A stretch of DNA of 64,000 bases from Microbacterium sp. XT11 (GTDB lineage: Bacteria > Actinomycetota > Actinomycetes > Actinomycetales > Microbacteriaceae): the NCBI RefSeq assembly GCF_001513675.1, contig NZ_CP013859.1, positions 249,081-313,080 on the forward strand, in the 5' to 3' direction. This document shows, piece by piece, positions 51,888 through 61,941 of this stretch. The notes under the pieces are model-generated. The model was not told the origin of the DNA, made no database searches, and was given only the letters and a program-made list of their open reading frames with translations. The position numbers were made by a program, and so were the translations under genes. How positions within the stretch are numbered: position 1 is the stretch's first letter; every line of letters starts with the position of its first letter.

Positions 51888-53255
51888 ATGGCCACTCGTC
51901 GACCCGCCCCTCCCGCCTTCGCCTGCACGGAATGCGGCTGGACGACGGCGAAGTGGGTGGGGCGCTGCGGCGAGTGTCAGCAGTGGGGCACGGTGCAGGA
52001 GCAGGGCGCTCAGACCGGCATCGTGAATCGGGTGACGGCCCTCACGCCGTCGGCCGACCGCGCGGCACGCCCGATCACGCAGATCACGACCACGGATGCT
52101 CCGCGGCGAACGAGCGGCGTCGGCGAGTTCGACCGAGTGCTCGGCGGCGGCATCGTGCCGGGGGCTGCCATCCTGCTGAGCGGTGAACCCGGCGTCGGCA
52201 AGTCGACCCTGTTGCTCGAAGTCGCCGCGCAGGCCGCACGCTCGGGGCGGCGCGTGCTGTACGCGAGCGCCGAAGAGTCGCCCGCGCAGGTGCGGCTGCG
52301 CGCCGAGCGCACGGGTGCTCTGCACGATGAGCTGTATCTCGCCAGCGAGACCGACCTCGCGACCATCCTCGGGCACATCGACGAGGTGCGCCCGCAGCTG
52401 GTGATCGTCGACTCCGTGCAGACGGTCGCTTCGTCGCTCACCGACGGAGCGGCCGGTCAGCCGAGCCAGGTGCGCGAGGTGGCGGCCACGCTCATCAGGG
52501 TGGCGAAGGAGCGCGATCTGCCGATCATCATCGTGGGTCACGTCACGAAAGACGGCCAGGTGGCCGGTCCCCGCGTGCTCGAGCACCTGGTCGACGTGGT
52601 GTGCCACTTCGAGGGCGACCGGCAGACGTCGCTGCGCTTCGTGCGCGCTCTGAAGAATCGCTTCGGCCCCACCGACGAGGTCGGATGCTTCGAGATGACG
52701 GGAGACGGCATCGCCGAGGTCCCCGATCCCTCCGGCCTGTTCCTGTCGCAGGGCGCGACCGAGCCGGGCACGTGCGTCGCGATCGCCCTGGAGGGGCGGC
52801 GTGCGCTCCCCGTCGAGGTGCAGGCGCTCACGGTGCTCTCGAACGCACCCAACCCTCGCCGCGTGGTGCACGGGCTCGACGCGTCGCGTGTGGCGATGGT
52901 GCTGGCGATCCTCGACCGGCGCGCCGGCATCCCCACCGGAAACCTCGACGTCTACGTATCGACCGTGGGCGGAGTGCGCTTCACAGAGCCGGCCGCAGAC
53001 CTGGCGATCGCGATCGCGGTGGCGGGATCCATCCAGCAGAACTCCGTGCCCCGCACCGTTGCCGCCGTCGGCGAGCTGAGCCTCGCCGGCGAGATCCGGC
53101 CGGTGACCCAGGCCGCGCAGCGGCGCTCCGAGGCCGCACGGCTGGGGTACGAGCAGGTCGTCGATGACCGGTCCAAGACGCTCAGGGCTGCGCTCGGCGA
53201 CGTCCGCGCCCGCAGCACGTCACGGCGCCGCGAGGGCGACATCCCGCCGTTCTGA
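51888..53255 (+). CDS. radA: DNA repair protein RadA
   Basis: A 455-aa RecA-like ATPase promoting branch migration in recombination. N-terminal zinc finger FACTECGWTTAKWVGRCGEC (Cys4), Walker A GEPGVGKSTL, RadA motif KNRFGPTDEVGCFEM, and a C-terminal Lon-like inactive protease domain (GNLDVYVSTVGGVRFTEPAA). Complete and typical in length. It is divergent from the Cys-rich regulator. Start ATG 51888 has no obvious ribosome binding site. Confidence 0.95.
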   Translation: MATRRPAPPAFACTECGWTTAKWVGRCGECQQWGTVQEQGAQTGIVNRVTALTPSADRAARPITQITTTDAPRRTSGVGEFDRVLGGGIVPGAAILLSGEPGVGKSTLLLEVAAQAARSGRRVLYASAEESPAQVRLRAERTGALHDELYLASETDLATILGHIDEVRPQLVIVDSVQTVASSLTDGAAGQPSQVREVAATLIRVAKERDLPIIIVGHVTKDGQVAGPRVLEHLVDVVCHFEGDRQTSLRFVRALKNRFGPTDEVGCFEMTGDGIAEVPDPSGLFLSQGATEPGTCVAIALEGRRALPVEVQALTVLSNAPNPRRVVHGLDASRVAMVLAILDRRAGIPTGNLDVYVSTVGGVRFTEPAADLAIAIAVAGSIQQNSVPRTVAAVGELSLAGEIRPVTQAAQRRSEAARLGYEQVVDDRSKTLRAALGDVRARSTSRRREGDIPPF

Positions 53256-53425
53256 GGCGCCATCTTCTGGTCGCCGGTCCGCTCGCGGTGTGTTCACCGG
53301 CATCCGCGGTCCCCGCCGGCAGGCGTCAGGCCGACACGCGTCAGGCGTCACGCCGACACGGGTTACGCCGTCACCGGTCCCGCCGACACGCGTACCGCCG
53401 ACAGGCGTCGCCTCGCCGAAAGGCG
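53256..53425. other. Low-complexity intergenic DNA with short repeats
   Basis: 170 bp between convergent radA and the SseB gene. GCCGACACGCGT-like units recur four times (about 53330, 53353, 53382, 53396) interleaved with GGCGTCAGGC-type units. No gene, no RNA feature, no clear hairpin terminator. Confidence 0.5.
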
Positions 53426-53836
53426 TCAGGCGTCGAGTGCCTTCAGCAGTTCCTCGGGCGATGCCTGCATGGGATGCGGTCCTGCGATGTCGAGGAAGAC
53501 CGTGGTGATGGGATGCGCTGCGAGGAACTTCCGCAGCCAATCCGCCGTGTAGATGCCGACGCCGGGAGGCAGGTTCGCCGGCTTGTTCCTCGCGTCGCTG
53601 AATAGCAGAAGAGCGAGGTCGCCCGTGTTCGGGTCGCGGTAGGTCCACACCTCGCCGCTGTCGAGCGGGTTGTCACGCGCACCGGGCTTGATGAGCGGCA
53701 CGATGGTGGTGCCGTGACGCAGCGCCAGCGCGACGGCTGCGACGTCCTGCTTCTCGAGCGCCTGCGCAAGCGCCTCGGAGCGGAAGTCCTCGGGAGCCGG
53801 CTTCTTCTTGGCGGGCTTCGCCTTCTTCGCTGCCAT
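53426..53836 (-). CDS. SseB-domain protein
   Basis: A 136-aa protein with a Lys/Pro/Ala N-terminus (AAKKAKPAKKKPAPEDF) and an SseB fold: ALAQALEKQDVAAVALALRH, VWTYRDPNTGDLALLLFSDA, then GPHPMQASPEELLKAL. SseB domains were named from serine-sensitivity phenotypes and are poorly understood; actinobacterial versions are common and short. Intact. Confidence 0.75.
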   Translation of the reverse strand: MAAKKAKPAKKKPAPEDFRSEALAQALEKQDVAAVALALRHGTTIVPLIKPGARDNPLDSGEVWTYRDPNTGDLALLLFSDARNKPANLPPGVGIYTADWLRKFLAAHPITTVFLDIAGPHPMQASPEELLKALDA

Positions 53837-53871
53837 GAGTCCAGCTTATTCAGCGGCCGAGCGCCCGGGAC

Positions 53872-53949
53872 CGCCGGAATGCTTGCGCCTCACGGCCCGC
53901 CGGAATGCTCGCGGCTCACGGGCCGCCCGAATGCTCGCGGCTCACGGCC
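53872..53949. repeat. Three tandem 26-bp repeats
   Basis: Units at 53872-53897, 53898-53923 and 53924-53949 begin CGCCGGAATGCT (CGCCCGAATGCT in the third) and differ at one to three positions. They lie between the SseB gene and the DUF4232-like gene. Confidence 0.85.
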
Positions 53950-53974
53950 CGCCGGCGACACCCGGATACGATTG

Positions 53975-54022
53975 GGGCCCTCTCGAGTCCTCCATTGGGG
54001 ACTGGGGTACTCGAGAGGGCCC
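53975..54022. repeat. Perfect 14-bp inverted repeat (XhoI-type core)
   Basis: GGGCCCTCTCGAGT (53975-53988) and ACTCGAGAGGGCCC (54009-54022) with a 20-nt G/C-rich loop. It lies in a 358-bp gene-free stretch (53837-54194) whose remainder shows nothing I recognise. It could end transcripts or be part of a small RNA. Confidence 0.7.
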
Positions 54023-54194
54023 TCGAACTCTCGAACGGCGAATGTCGAAGCGCTGGGGACGCTGTGAGTCGACGCCACTGGGGATGGCATGTGCCGCATA
54101 GTCCCGAGAGTCAGTTCAATGGTATCCCAAGAGCATGGTGCTGTCGCCACGCGGGGCCCCACACCTCGGCGGTTCTCGTGCGCCCGGGCGTGTC

Positions 54195-54800
54195 TCAGTG
54201 CAGGAGGATCTGCTTGGTCTCGGTCGCCGCGAACCCGCCGATCTCCACGCTCACGTGGTACGACGCTCCGTCGCCGGGCGCTCGCGGACGGTTCTCCTGC
54301 GCGCAGGTGTCGACGCTCGACCGTGTGCGGTCCCACACCACCGGCTCCTTGCTCACGACGGTGGCTCCGGCGGCGAGCGTGGCGATCATGCTGCTCGGGT
54401 TCTCCTGGCAGTCCGTCGAGCGCCACCACACGTCGTCACCGCTCGCGACCGTGAACCTCTGGGTGGCCGATCCGACGTCGAGCGTGCAGTCGACCGGACC
54501 GTTGTTCGTCAGCGAGATCGACAGCTTCGGCAGCTCACCCGGCTGGTAGCTGTCGGCATCCGTGACCGCCGTGACGACGATGTTCTGCGCATCGCACGCG
54601 ACAGGACCGGTCGGCTCGGTCGACGGGTCGGCGGACGGGGTCTGCGACTGTTCGGCGGGACTGTCCGCGGGAGTGGGACCGGCGGTCGAGGCCGTGGACG
54701 GCTTCGGCTTCTCGGTTCCGGACGCCCACGGCTGCGCGATCAGCAACCAGGCGCCGACGCCCACGAGGGCAAGCACGAGCAGCAGCGCGACGAGAGCCAC
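54195..54800 (-). CDS. Membrane-anchored DUF4232-like secreted protein
   Basis: A 201-aa protein. One N-terminal membrane helix (ALVALLLVLALVGVGAWLLI), then a Ser/Thr/Pro/Glu linker (about 28-65), then a beta-sandwich domain with paired Cys (ACDAQNIVV...CTLDV, DCQEN...DTCAQE). The pattern suits extracytoplasmic domains of unknown ligand. No better start than GTG 54800 exists in frame. Upstream is an 8-G run (54836-54843); a miscounted or slipping run could hide a longer N-terminus with a basic YRRRRL just before the helix. Confidence 0.65.
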   Translation of the reverse strand: MALVALLLVLALVGVGAWLLIAQPWASGTEKPKPSTASTAGPTPADSPAEQSQTPSADPSTEPTGPVACDAQNIVVTAVTDADSYQPGELPKLSISLTNNGPVDCTLDVGSATQRFTVASGDDVWWRSTDCQENPSSMIATLAAGATVVSKEPVVWDRTRSSVDTCAQENRPRAPGDGASYHVSVEIGGFAATETKQILLH

Positions 54801-54851
54801 GAGCCGCCGACGACGATAGACAGCGGCGGAGTGGCGGGGGGGGCTTCCAGG

Positions 54852-55355
54852 TTAACCGAGGTGCTTGAGCATCCTGGTGTTCCCCAGGGTGTTGGGCTTG
54901 ACGTGCGCGAGGTCGAGGAACTCCTCGACACCCGCGTCACCACTGCGCAACAGCTGCGAGTACACGTCGGGGTCGACGATCTGCTCGCCGATCGGCGTGA
55001 ATCCCCGTCGGCCGAAGAAGTCCGTCTCGAACGTGAGGCAGAACAGCCGCGACAGGCCGAGCACGCGCGCGTTCTCCTCCAGGCGGTCGACGATCGCTCC
55101 GCCGACGCCGTGGTGCAGCCAATCCTCGCGCACCATCAGGGTGCGCACCTCGCCGAGGTCTTCCCAGAACACGTGCAGCGCCCCGCATCCGATGAGCTCG
55201 CCTTTCGCCTCGGCGACGACGAACTCCTGCACGGCGCCGTAGAGCACCGCCAGGTCCTTGCCGAGCAGGATGCGCTTCTCGACCATCGGCTGGAGCAGAT
55301 TGCGGATGCCGATGACGTCGGCGCTGCGCGCGGGCCGGACCGTGTACTCGTTCAC
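54852..55355 (-). CDS. argA: Amino-acid N-acetyltransferase (actinobacterial ArgA)
   Basis: A 167-aa GNAT enzyme acetylating glutamate in arginine biosynthesis, in the stand-alone form known from mycobacteria. It starts YTVRPARSADVIGIRNLLQP, then IGCGALHVFWEDLGEVRTLM (beta strand before the acetyl-CoA loop), VREDWLHHGVGGAIVDRLEE (acetyl-CoA-binding motif) and FETDFFGRRGFTPI. Length is typical. The gene before it on this strand is clpC, over a 600-bp gap. Confidence 0.85.
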   Translation of the reverse strand: MNEYTVRPARSADVIGIRNLLQPMVEKRILLGKDLAVLYGAVQEFVVAEAKGELIGCGALHVFWEDLGEVRTLMVREDWLHHGVGGAIVDRLEENARVLGLSRLFCLTFETDFFGRRGFTPIGEQIVDPDVYSQLLRSGDAGVEEFLDLAHVKPNTLGNTRMLKHLG

Positions 55356-55516
55356 GGGTCAAGCCTAGAACGCCGCCCCGGGCGCCCCACCCGACGCGCC
55401 CGCACCCGTCCCGCCGCACGCATCCTCCTTCCCGCGCCGCGCCCGTCGCCCGCCGCCCGCCGCCCGCGCCGTGCTCCCTCCCGCCGCACGCGCCGTCCAC
55501 GCCGCGCATCCTCGGG

Positions 55517-55618
55517 CCCGGGCGGTACGAAACGTCGGAGATTCCACGCGACACGCCGGCGCCGGGCCCCCGTACACGGCGTGTCACCGCACAACTCCGA
55601 CTTTTCGCACCGCCCGGG
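55517..55618. repeat. Long palindromic repeat, copy 1
   Basis: Outer arms 55517-55540 and 55595-55618 pair at 22 of 24 positions; an inner 9-bp stem GACACGCCG/CGGCGTGTC (55550-55558, 55577-55585) is in the same register. The 86-bp core 55525-55610 is repeated at 55754-55839 with four differences, all transitions. Confidence 0.85.
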
Positions 55619-55753
55619 CGCCGGCGTCCCCCGCCACCATGCCCCCGCCCCGCCACGCGCACCGCCACTCCCGCGCCGCACCACCGCCGCGCGCATCGCG
55701 CTCCCGCGCCGCACCACGGCCGCTCCCGCGCCGCGCGTCCTTCGCCCGGGGCC

Positions 55754-55839
55754 GTACGAAACGTCGGAGACTCCGCGCGACACGCCGGCGCCGGGCCCCC
55801 GCACACGGCGTGTCACCGCACGACTCCGACTTTTCGCAC
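55754..55839. repeat. Long palindromic repeat, copy 2
   Basis: 86 bp, 82 identical to 55525-55610. One pair of differences is compensatory: T55542-A55593 in copy 1 is C55771-G55822 here. The outer GC flanks that extend the stem in copy 1 are not conserved. Confidence 0.85.
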
Positions 55840-55959
55840 ACCGCGACACCGCAACATGCCCCCGACGCCGCGCCCGCCGGCAAACCCGCCCCGGACCGGA
55901 ACGCCCCGGAAACGCCGAAGGCGCGGATGCCGCAGCATCCGCGCCTTCGTGCGTCGAGG

Positions 55960-58485
<2,526 letters not shown>

Positions 58486-58620
58486 TGTTGACTCCTTGGT
58501 TCGTTCCTCGCGTTCTCGGTCCCGAGATAGTGAGGGTCGAAGCGCTGATACATCGAGAGTAACCACCGGGCGGATGCCGTATGCCCGTGTTCGCCGTGGG
58601 CATAGAGGGGCCCGCCACTC

Positions 58621-58759
58621 GCTCGTTGAGCCTGTCGAAGCGAGCAGCCATCTCGTTGGCTCGCTGAGCTGAGACGGTTCTATTGGCTCGCTGAGCTTGT
58701 CGAAGCGAGCCGGACGCGTGTTACCTCCGGTCGTTGAGCGAGCGCAGCGGGTCGAAACG
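58621..58759. repeat. Cluster of REP-like palindromes
   Basis: Three related palindromic units: 58621-58645 (GCTCGTT...AGCGAGC), 58685-58711 (GGCTCGCT...AGCGAGCC, perfect 8-bp arms) and 58729-58759 (GGTCGTTGAGCGAGCGCAGC then GGGTCGAAACG). The first two share TGAGC-TGTCGAAGCGAGC. They fill the space between clpC and the DUF2975 gene, which otherwise shows only the clpC leader and the promoter described next. Confidence 0.8.
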
Positions 58760-58780
58760 CAGTTCGCCGCCGCTCGCCGC

Positions 58781-58841
58781 TTGACCAGACTTATCGACAT
58801 TCGTTATGTTAACGAACATCGATAACAACGATATTCGTTAA
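58781..58841 (+). promoter_or_regulatory. Promoter and 35-bp operator of the DUF2975/YozG pair
   Basis: TTGACC (58781-58786), 18-bp spacer, TATGTT (58805-58810). The imperfect palindrome 58791-58825 matches at 14 of 17 pairs, with TTATCGA/TCGATAA ends and TTCGTTA/TAACGAA inner arms, covering the spacer, -10 and start. A further TTCGTTAA lies at 58834-58841. The YozG-type helix-turn-helix protein encoded by the second gene is the likely ligand. Confidence 0.75.
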
Positions 58842-58850
58842 GGAGCGATC

Positions 58851-59459
58851 ATGAACGACCAGTCGCGGGTGCTGAGCGGAGCCGACGTGGTGTCGCTCGC
58901 ACTTTTCGCCCTCATCGGGATCGGCATCGCGGTCACGTCGATCTGCATGGCGATCGTGCGCAGCATGGAGCTCGCCGCCGGCGGAAAGGTCGAGGTGCTC
59001 GCCGAATTCATCGACACTCCGGCGGAGGCGACGAACGGATCCGAGACGCTTTCGATCCTGGTGGACCGCGGCGTGGTCACGGTCACCGATCTCATGCCGA
59101 CTGGTGTCATCTCCGGCCTCCTTGGCCAGATCGCATTCGCGCTCACCACGACCGGGGTCGTGGTCTGTCTGATCCTGCTCAGCCGGAACCTTCTGCGCGG
59201 ACAGGTGTTCAGTCGCTACAACACCGGCCTGGTGATGGGCGGAGGGATACTCGGCCTCGTGGGTTCGGCCGCCTCTCATTTCTTCGACAACATCCTGGCG
59301 AATGCGGCCGTCGCCCAGGCCACGGACACCCTCTTCGACACTGCCGTCATCTCGGTGCAGCCGTTCCCATTCCTGCTGGCGGCCTTCGCCCTCGCGATCA
59401 TCGGAACCGTCTTCGTCGTGGGCGATCGCCTCCGGCGCGACACGGAAGGTCTGGTATGA
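58851..59459 (+). CDS. DUF2975-family membrane protein
   Basis: A 202-aa protein with four predicted membrane helices (VVSLALFALIGIGIAVTSIC; IAFALTTTGVVVCLILLSRN; LVMGGGILGLVGSAASHF; FPFLLAAFALAIIGTVFVVG) and an external loop after the first. DUF2975 proteins of unknown function are regularly paired with a small YozG-type regulator, as here. AAGGAG precedes the ATG. Confidence 0.8.
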   Translation: MNDQSRVLSGADVVSLALFALIGIGIAVTSICMAIVRSMELAAGGKVEVLAEFIDTPAEATNGSETLSILVDRGVVTVTDLMPTGVISGLLGQIAFALTTTGVVVCLILLSRNLLRGQVFSRYNTGLVMGGGILGLVGSAASHFFDNILANAAVAQATDTLFDTAVISVQPFPFLLAAFALAIIGTVFVVGDRLRRDTEGLV

Positions 59460-59692
59460 GTCCGGCCGAGAGCGAGGACGAGTTCACCGGCATCCACTGC
59501 CGTCTGGACGAGCTGCTCGCCGAGCGCGGGATGACCCTGACGGAGCTGAGCGCTCGGGTGGGAATCAGCATCGTGAACCTGTCGGTTCTGAAGAACGACC
59601 GCGCTCGCGCCATCAGGTTCTCGACGCTGCGTGCAGTGTGCGAGGCTCTGGACTGCGAGGTGGGCGAACTGCTGGCTCTTTCGGAGCGCTGA
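59456..59692 (+). CDS. YozG-type helix-turn-helix regulator
   Basis: A 78-aa Cro/C1-type regulator overlapping the membrane-protein gene by 4 nt. Helix-turn-helix: MTLTELSARVGISIVNLSVL, then KNDRARAIRFSTLRAVCEAL and DCEVGELLALSE, the standard YozG ending. Probably represses its own operon through the palindrome at 58791-58825. Confidence 0.88.
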   Translation: MSPAESEDEFTGIHCRLDELLAERGMTLTELSARVGISIVNLSVLKNDRARAIRFSTLRAVCEALDCEVGELLALSER

Positions 59693-59757
59693 TCGCGCCG
59701 GAGATTCGGCGCTGAGCCGCCTCCAGGTGCCCAGCCGACCTCCGACGGGGACCTGCT

Positions 59758-61702
59758 TTACGAATTGCGGGTCTTGGTATTCGTAAGATGACGACCGATG
59801 TACCCGATGTACACCTTCCCCGTGCCGCCGGGACCTGTGTCGTCGAAGTAGTGCAATCCTCGGAGCGACCGTGTCTGCATGCGTCGGCTTGAAGTGGGCG
59901 TCCATCAGCACCCAGCCCTCTGGGTCAACCGTCTCGGGAACGCGGCGGATGCGCTCTGCCCGCCAGGCCGCGTTATTGAGCACCAGGTCGCTCTCTGTCG
60001 CGGCGTGGCGCTGGGGCGAGCACTTGTAGCCACCCTCGTCGCTCGTCAGATACATGTGGACGCTGCCCGAGAATTCGCCCCTGGCTTTGCAGTCCGCGTA
60101 ATCGTGCAATGTGCGCACGAACTCCCAGAAGGCCACGGCGTATCGGTTGACCGTGTCTCGCTTCTGCACCTCTTCCACGTCACTGAAATCGCCCGTGAAT
60201 TCGACACGGGCGAATGCCGGGTGCTTGTCCGCAGAATCCGCATGCAGGATATGAGCCAGCTCGACCACGTTCGGAGGCGCTTCCCACCCCAGGTCAGTCT
60301 CGGGTTCAGAATATGCTTCCGCGTAGAGCTGCGCGCGCTTGAGCGCCTCCTGCATCTGGCGGATCTTCGCGCGGAGCTTCGTCGCGTCCTCATCGGCTCC
60401 GGCAAGCTCGAGGTCGAGATCATCCCGTTCTTCTCTGAGCCGTTCGACTTCCTGTCTTGCAGCGTCGAGACGATCATCCAGTTCGGACGCCGTTGCGAAC
60501 CACTCCTCTGCGGACGCTTTCTCCCGTGCTAGACGCTCTTCCAATAGATCGATGGTTGCGGCCGTGACGGGCTCGTTCGAACCCAGCCACCGCGACGCGA
60601 GGATGCGCAGCGCTTCAACGACGCGGGCCGCCTCCGGCTCGGATGTCACGTGGGACACCTCGTCACGCATCGTGTGCGGTTCTTGCGCACCGGGCTCTTC
60701 TGCGACGGGACCGTCGGATGCAGGCGGTTCGTCAACGCTCCGCTTGCGGCCAGAGGTCAGGTGCTGTGCGGCGCGTTCCTCGATCCGGTGTGCGTGGGTG
60801 AGCTTCTTGTGCTCAGCGTCGAGAATGTCCAGGCTCCGCTTGATGTCAGGGGCCAGGGGACGTTCCAAAAGCGCTGCGCGCGTTTCGACCGCAAACGCCT
60901 CCTGAAGCTGAAGCGCGACGCTGTTGCGGCGAAGCGCCCGCGCAAAGGTCGCCGGACCAAGAACACGGTGACGCTTGCCGTCGAGATCATCATCGAGATC
61001 GACGCGCGGAAGGAACGTCCGCACACGGCCGGATGTCACCGCATGGGCTGATCCGAGGCGCTCGTTGAGCGCGCCCAGAGCATCGCCTCGTACCAGGTAG
61101 ACGGAGGCGACACCGATGACTTTCGAAGTCAATTGCTTGAGCCTGTCGCGGAAGACGCGATCGGATTCTGCCCCCAGTGAGCCCGCAACAATTACCAATA
61201 CCGATCAGCTTCCGTCTGTGATCGCGGTAAGAAGATCATCGATCTCGCCGGTCCCGACATACTGCGGCTCAGCAGTGACCCGTGTCACGCCGTCGATGAT
61301 CTCCTCCCTGGCGAGCAGGTCCGAGACCAACCGCGGCGGTGCGGCGACCCAGTCCACGCGGGAATTGACGACGTTGGCAGCGCTGATCACGAGCGCGTCG
61401 CGGCGGCGGTTCCCCGCTGGGTAGTCGACCGCGGTGATCGATGCCTCCCAACCGTGTTCTTCCAGGTGGATCCGCATCCGGCGACTTCCGTCCGCAGCGC
61501 CGTCTGCCCGCACCACAGTCACCTGTGCGTGTGGCGAGATCTGGTGCACTCCCTGCGCGAAAACGCCACCGGACCGGATGAGCTCGCGTGCCGCATCATC
61601 GGATTTGGAAAGGAGCCACCGCTCCGCCTCTTGCTCGGCGATCTTGATGGCATCGGCCTCAGCGGGGAGGCGCAGAACGGTGCGATATGGCAACCCCGAC
61701 AT
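59758..61702 (-). pseudogene. Large unrecognised gene broken by an in-frame TGA and a frameshift
   Basis: From 61702 the frame encodes 165 aa, stops at TGA 61205-61207, and continues in the same frame (VLVIVAGSLGAESDRVFRDR) to about 59880. There a one-base loss moves the sense to another frame ending MQTRSLRGLHYFDDTGPGGT and GKVYIGYIGRHLTNTKTRNS at 59758. Restored, it would be about 647 aa: a globular N-terminal 270 residues (AANVVNSRVDWVAAPPRLVS; GRVRTFLPRVDLDDDLDGKR), a charged coiled coil (about 390-450) and a compact C-terminal domain. The second part could be re-initiated from TTG 61198. I recognise no family. Base composition is less GC-rich than the surroundings. Confidence 0.7.
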
Positions 61703-61941
61703 AGTTCATCTCCCGACTACTCCTGTTCACCCTGGCACAAGCCGCAGACATTCCAGACGCTTGATCAATACCCCGGCGCCTCTTCCACCTGCTCATGCGA
61801 GCGGCACTGCCGCCGCGAAGCCACCGCCGCCACGGCATCCGTCATCGTTCGTCATATCCGCCCAGGGAATTCACAGGCGCTCCTAGCGTTGAGCCATACG
61901 GCGTGCACTCGGCACGCCGCGAATCCTGGAGTTTCCCCCCG

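Larger units (their letters stand above)
55356..55959. other. 604-bp gene-free, extremely GC-rich region between argA and clpC
   Basis: No convincing gene: frames on both strands are Arg/Ala/Pro-only. The stretch carries two copies of a long palindromic repeat (55517-55618 and 55754-55839) embedded in CCGCGCCGCACC-type low-complexity sequence. Nothing else recognised. Confidence 0.6.

Noticed and set aside
55368..55600. CRISPR-like array around the two long repeats
   Set aside because: Only two copies, spaced 143 bp apart, each a long palindrome; no regular spacers and no cas genes.
61205..61207. TGA as a selenocysteine codon
   Set aside because: No selenocysteine insertion element or selenoprotein family is seen, and a second lesion in the same gene favours decay.
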